A stretch of DNA of 64,000 bases from Notospermus geniculatus. Its lineage: Eukaryota; Nemertea; Pilidiophora; Heteronemertea; Lineidae. How positions within the stretch are numbered: position 1 is the first letter of the stretch; each line of letters begins with the position of its first letter. Where the stretch lies: positions 24,082 through 88,081 of the forward strand of contig NMRB01001654.1 in the NCBI GenBank assembly GCA_002633025.1, written 5' to 3'. Both the position numbers and the translations under genes were made by a program. Positions 61,106-64,000 of the stretch are shown here, piece after piece. The notes under the pieces are model-generated. The model was not told where the DNA came from. It did no database searches and saw nothing but the letters and a program-made list of their open reading frames with translations.

Positions 61106-62516
61106 CTGCTTTGCGGTGCATCTAGACGGGCGCCATTAAGCCAAAATGGATATCAATGCGGATGTGACGTCATGTCACCACAACCAACAGACAAGCGTTG
61201 AGCCTGAAGAAATTCATTCGATTCATTGCACTGAACGTGAAATCCTCTCGGAAAAAAAACCTTTCCTGCACCGACGTGATTGTACTCAAAAAGACACCCG
61301 AGGGAGTCGCCCATTCTTTCTTTTATGATATATATTTCTTACGTTATAGTATAAAGGCACGCACGGGCTTATTAGCCAGACGTGCTCAACTAGTCCAATC
61401 AGTTGGCCTTTAATCTTTTCCTTACTAAAGTAGACCAATTACACTATAGAGTATATCAGAATGATGGTTAGCCCTTTAAGGAAGAGCGCACAGCATTATG
61501 GGATACTGTTCGCTTTATAAGGCTTCGTATGTCTCTAACGTTCTTACTTTCCTTGTAATTTTATACACTGTCTCGGGTCCTGAGGGCTGGGGACTGTAGG
61601 TTAAGAATCTCTGAAAGATCATCGCTAGAGAGACGTGAATGCCGGGGGGGGGGGGGGAGTGGCCCATCCTCACCTGCCCCTGCCTTACAAGAAAGGACAA
61701 TGTACCTTTAATCCACTTGGCACCCGGTGGTGATCTGTTGGGGACACGGAAGCAGCCGACATCTCCGACAGAATGGAGGAGATTTAAATTGTGTTCATTA
61801 TTCACTTCACTGACACGTCAAAGTGTAAAGATTGGTGAAAGCTTGCTTGTAATGTCTTCTGTAATGGGAATTGATGTGACGTCCGGATAAACCCTTCAAT
61901 TTGTCTCAGATCGCTACAGGGTGATCCTAAAAAGTGTCCCGTCAACCCACATGTTGTTCCGAAAATGAAGTCTTAAAATGGCGTCGTTGCCCGCCATTTT
62001 TGTGTCGTTGATCGCTGGCCCGTTTCACCTTTCGGTTTGTCGATCACGGAAACAAGTTCCACTTCTACCTGCAGGTCTTATCTGTCGAATCATTTTTTTT
62101 CTAAACCTACACAACTTTTTTTCTGCCAATCCAATAAGACGTCAGCCAAGAGAGCTAAGTTATGTCAACCTTTAACTGATGTGTTTTTCTCCGTCTGCGG
62201 AGGTTCTGATGAATTCATTCATAGCAACTTGTCTCGTTGATCTGAGGACAAACACTGAATGTTTTCCAATGGAAATGGTCCATCAATAATACATAACAGC
62301 AATAGAATCTAATAGCACCTCGCCTGATCTCCATCCATCAACCAGTTTGTAATATCATTGATGTCTGACCAGAGAGGAATCGGGATCAGACACGCCCGAT
62401 AAACTCCAATGACAAGATTCCGCTCATTAGATTTGTAATTGATCATCGCCTTCTACTTCATATCCCCACCAGAACGTTCTTCATCACTCCCTTCCGGTGG
62501 TGGAGGCCCACTCGAT
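61106..62516. other. No recognised gene; poly-G run
   Basis: A run of 14 G lies at 61644-61657. No gene or other repeat that I can support. Confidence 0.45.
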
Positions 62517-62831
62517 GACGTCATCACTGCCTCTTTCCAGGGGTCGAGACTCACTGACGTCATCACTGCCTCTCTCCCAGGGGTCGGGACTCACTGACGC
62601 CATCACTGCCTCTCTCCCAGGGGTCGAGACTCACTGACGTCATCACTGCCTCTCTCCCAGGGGTCGGGACTCACTGACGTCATCACTGCCGCCCTTCCAG
62701 GGGTCGAGACTCACTGACGTCATCACTGCCTCTTCCCGGGATTGAGACTAACTGACGTCATCACTGCCTCTTTCCAGGGGTCGAGACTCACTGACGTCAT
62801 CACTGCCTCCTTTCCAGGGTAGGGACCCACT
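62517..62831 (+). repeat. CRE-containing minisatellite, 8 units of 38-40 bp
   Basis: Units start at 62517, 62556, 62596, 62636, 62676, 62716, 62754 and 62793. The consensus begins GACGTCATCACTGCCTCT and ends GGGGTCGAGACTCACT. The junction of each unit with the preceding T makes TGACGTCA, the palindromic cAMP response element. It is intact in seven units and changed to TGACGCCA in the third. A decayed ninth start follows at 62832 (TGACATCA). The period is not a multiple of three, so this is not a coding repeat. Confidence 0.9.
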
Positions 62832-63526
62832 GACATCATCGTTGCCTTCAACTGGCTGGCCGCGATGTTTAAATTCCGACATTCCGAGGGCAGCGGCATA
62901 CATATGTCCGAGATTAGAACATTATCTATCTCTCCACAGCAATAGGTACTTCCCCATCTCACCCCAAGAATATCGAATGAGAAAACGTTTACAGCGTTAG
63001 ATTACCGACCGCTTAGCGTGGCCCCAATATCAATGTAGCGGTACAATCACTGGGAGACCAGAGCTAATAGATAAGGACTGTCTAAATCATAATGGCGCCT
63101 CGTTATTACGTATGGTCCTGTTGGTCATTCCTGACGAGTCCTGACGGAATAACCTGTCTGAGGGCGGACAGCCTCGGCTCGAGCTGACGGGACAAGTGTC
63201 GGGAGTTTGCCCATGTCATATTGGACGGTGTGTCAATGTTTGTCCTCTCTTTGACGAAACAATAAAACCGGGGCTGTCAGGGCAGGACAGCAGAGTTGAG
63301 CCATCACCTTCAGTCGGCTCCACTCCATCGCGCCAATATCCTCTTCACGGCTCGACAGAATCTCTCGACTTTTTTCATATAATCGCCGTCTTGCACAAAG
63401 TGTCCATCGACAAAAGCTTCTCCACGTGAGATTGTTCTCGCGCAAGTTGGCTCTCTATATATGGGTAGCTCAGCCGTAGAACTCCATGGACAGTCGCTTG
63501 TATCACTGGTCAAGACTAAGCTTTAG
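62832..63526. other. No recognised feature
   Basis: No gene or repeat supported downstream of the minisatellite. Confidence 0.45.
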
Positions 63527-63662
63527 GGCAGCTTTCCATTGGAGCGTTTCCGTGCACGGAAATGCTCCAAAGCACTGTTTTTTCTGCGCTGTGACCAACG
63601 CCGCGCAAAAAACAATGCTTTCGAGCGTTTCCGCGCACGGAAACGCTCAATGGAAAGCTGCC
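63527..63662. mobile_element. Palindromic MITE with GGCAGCTTTCCATTGGAGCG ends
   Basis: GGCAGCTTTCCATTGGAGCG plus TTTCCGTGCACGGAAA at the left pairs with TTTCCGCGCACGGAAACGCT and CAATGGAAAGCTGCC at the right. AGCACTGTTTTTTCTGCGC pairs with GCGCAAAAAACAATGCT inside. 136 bp. The overlapping 115-120 codon frames on both strands are products of this symmetry. Confidence 0.85.
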
Positions 63663-64000
63663 ATCGCGTGCGACAGGGCAACACGCGCGATTTACCTTTG
63701 TTTGCGTGCAGTGCGGCGGAAAATAACAAAGCCTTTGCCGCGCGCGTCAACGCATCGCGTTCGGTGGAAACCGGCCTTCAGACTGCAGCCACCCTGCATC
63801 ATCACAGCTCCCTGCTTCCCGCTGCCTTCTCTAATCAAAGCAAGGTAATTTCGTACGATAGCCACGGCACACCTGTGAAATAGTTGACACTCTCCAGCAG
63901 TCAGTGCAGCCTTCCTTTGATTAGGCAAGAGATTGTCGGCAGCATGCGACCACTGTTGGTGCTGCCCATCGCATGTCGGGAAAGAAGCAATGATTATTTC
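63663..64000. other. No recognised feature; CG-rich start
   Basis: CG-rich sequence to about 63775 ending GGTGGAAACCGGCC may be part of a larger element around the MITE. The remainder shows nothing recognised. Confidence 0.4.

Noticed and set aside
62517-62831. CRISPR-like regular spacing
   Set aside because: The repeats are contiguous minisatellite units without unique spacers, in eukaryotic DNA.
63486-63928. Three overlapping frames of 75-120 codons on both strands
   Set aside because: They are produced by the palindromic, CG-rich MITE at 63527-63662; the two strands read nearly the same peptide.

Overview
This window looks like non-coding nuclear DNA from an animal, most likely a marine invertebrate. 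The reasons are AT/GC-balanced sequence without long open frames, very many short palindromic DNA-transposon remnants (MITEs), several tRNA-headed SINE-like pieces, the decayed 3' end of a CR1/L2-like LINE, minisatellites, and scaffold gaps. The recurrent words taggcct and tacatgta are reminiscent of amphioxus or ambulacrarian genomes, but I cannot fix the taxon. I recognise no host protein-coding gene, rRNA, intact tRNA or CRISPR. Open frames are short (about 160 codons at most, and the longest ones cross N runs), many overlap repeats, and none shows a protein family I know. I therefore annotate no CDS.

Layout. 1-20.9 kb: single-copy-looking DNA with scattered MITEs, SINE heads, a CCAAT/ACGTCA array at 1.58 kb and an N gap at 10.3 kb. 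20.96-37.8 kb: one long segment present twice in direct orientation. Copy 1 (20957-28158) is interrupted by a lone n at 23742. Copy 2 (28301-37797) carries 2.94 kb of extra sequence at the same point and has a 311-base N run. Each copy has its own MITE insertion, 11 bp apart in the shared coordinate, and the other copy shows the empty site in each case. 37.8-52 kb: more MITEs, a diverged 162-bp tandem repeat, and a cluster of nested repeats with a LINE tail at 45.2-45.9 kb. 52-55.5 kb: four copies of one MITE (family A) in 3.4 kb. 55.5-64 kb: further MITEs, a MITE nested inside another at 60.6 kb, and a 39-40 bp minisatellite at 62.5 kb whose units nearly all contain the CREB/ATF octamer TGACGTCA.

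Family names used here (A to E) are local labels. Family A: about 200 bp, starts ATGAGGAACC, 11 copies. Family B: ends resemble TCTCACCGGTAGGATTAAA, 3 copies. Family C: about 125 bp, ends contain TTCGCAAAGCCCCCGAAACG, 2 copies. Family D: tip GCACACGAGCGACTAAAATG, 2 copies. Family E: tip GGCTGCTTTTCCACGAGACG, 1 copy. Families D and E have 3-bp TWA target duplications, which fits PIF/Harbinger.

Nothing here amounts to a convincing undescribed biological system. The strongest observations are the paired-copy structure with reciprocal transposon insertions and the CRE-bearing minisatellite. Alignments were done by eye, so boundaries are good to a few bases for clean elements and tens of bases for decayed ones.
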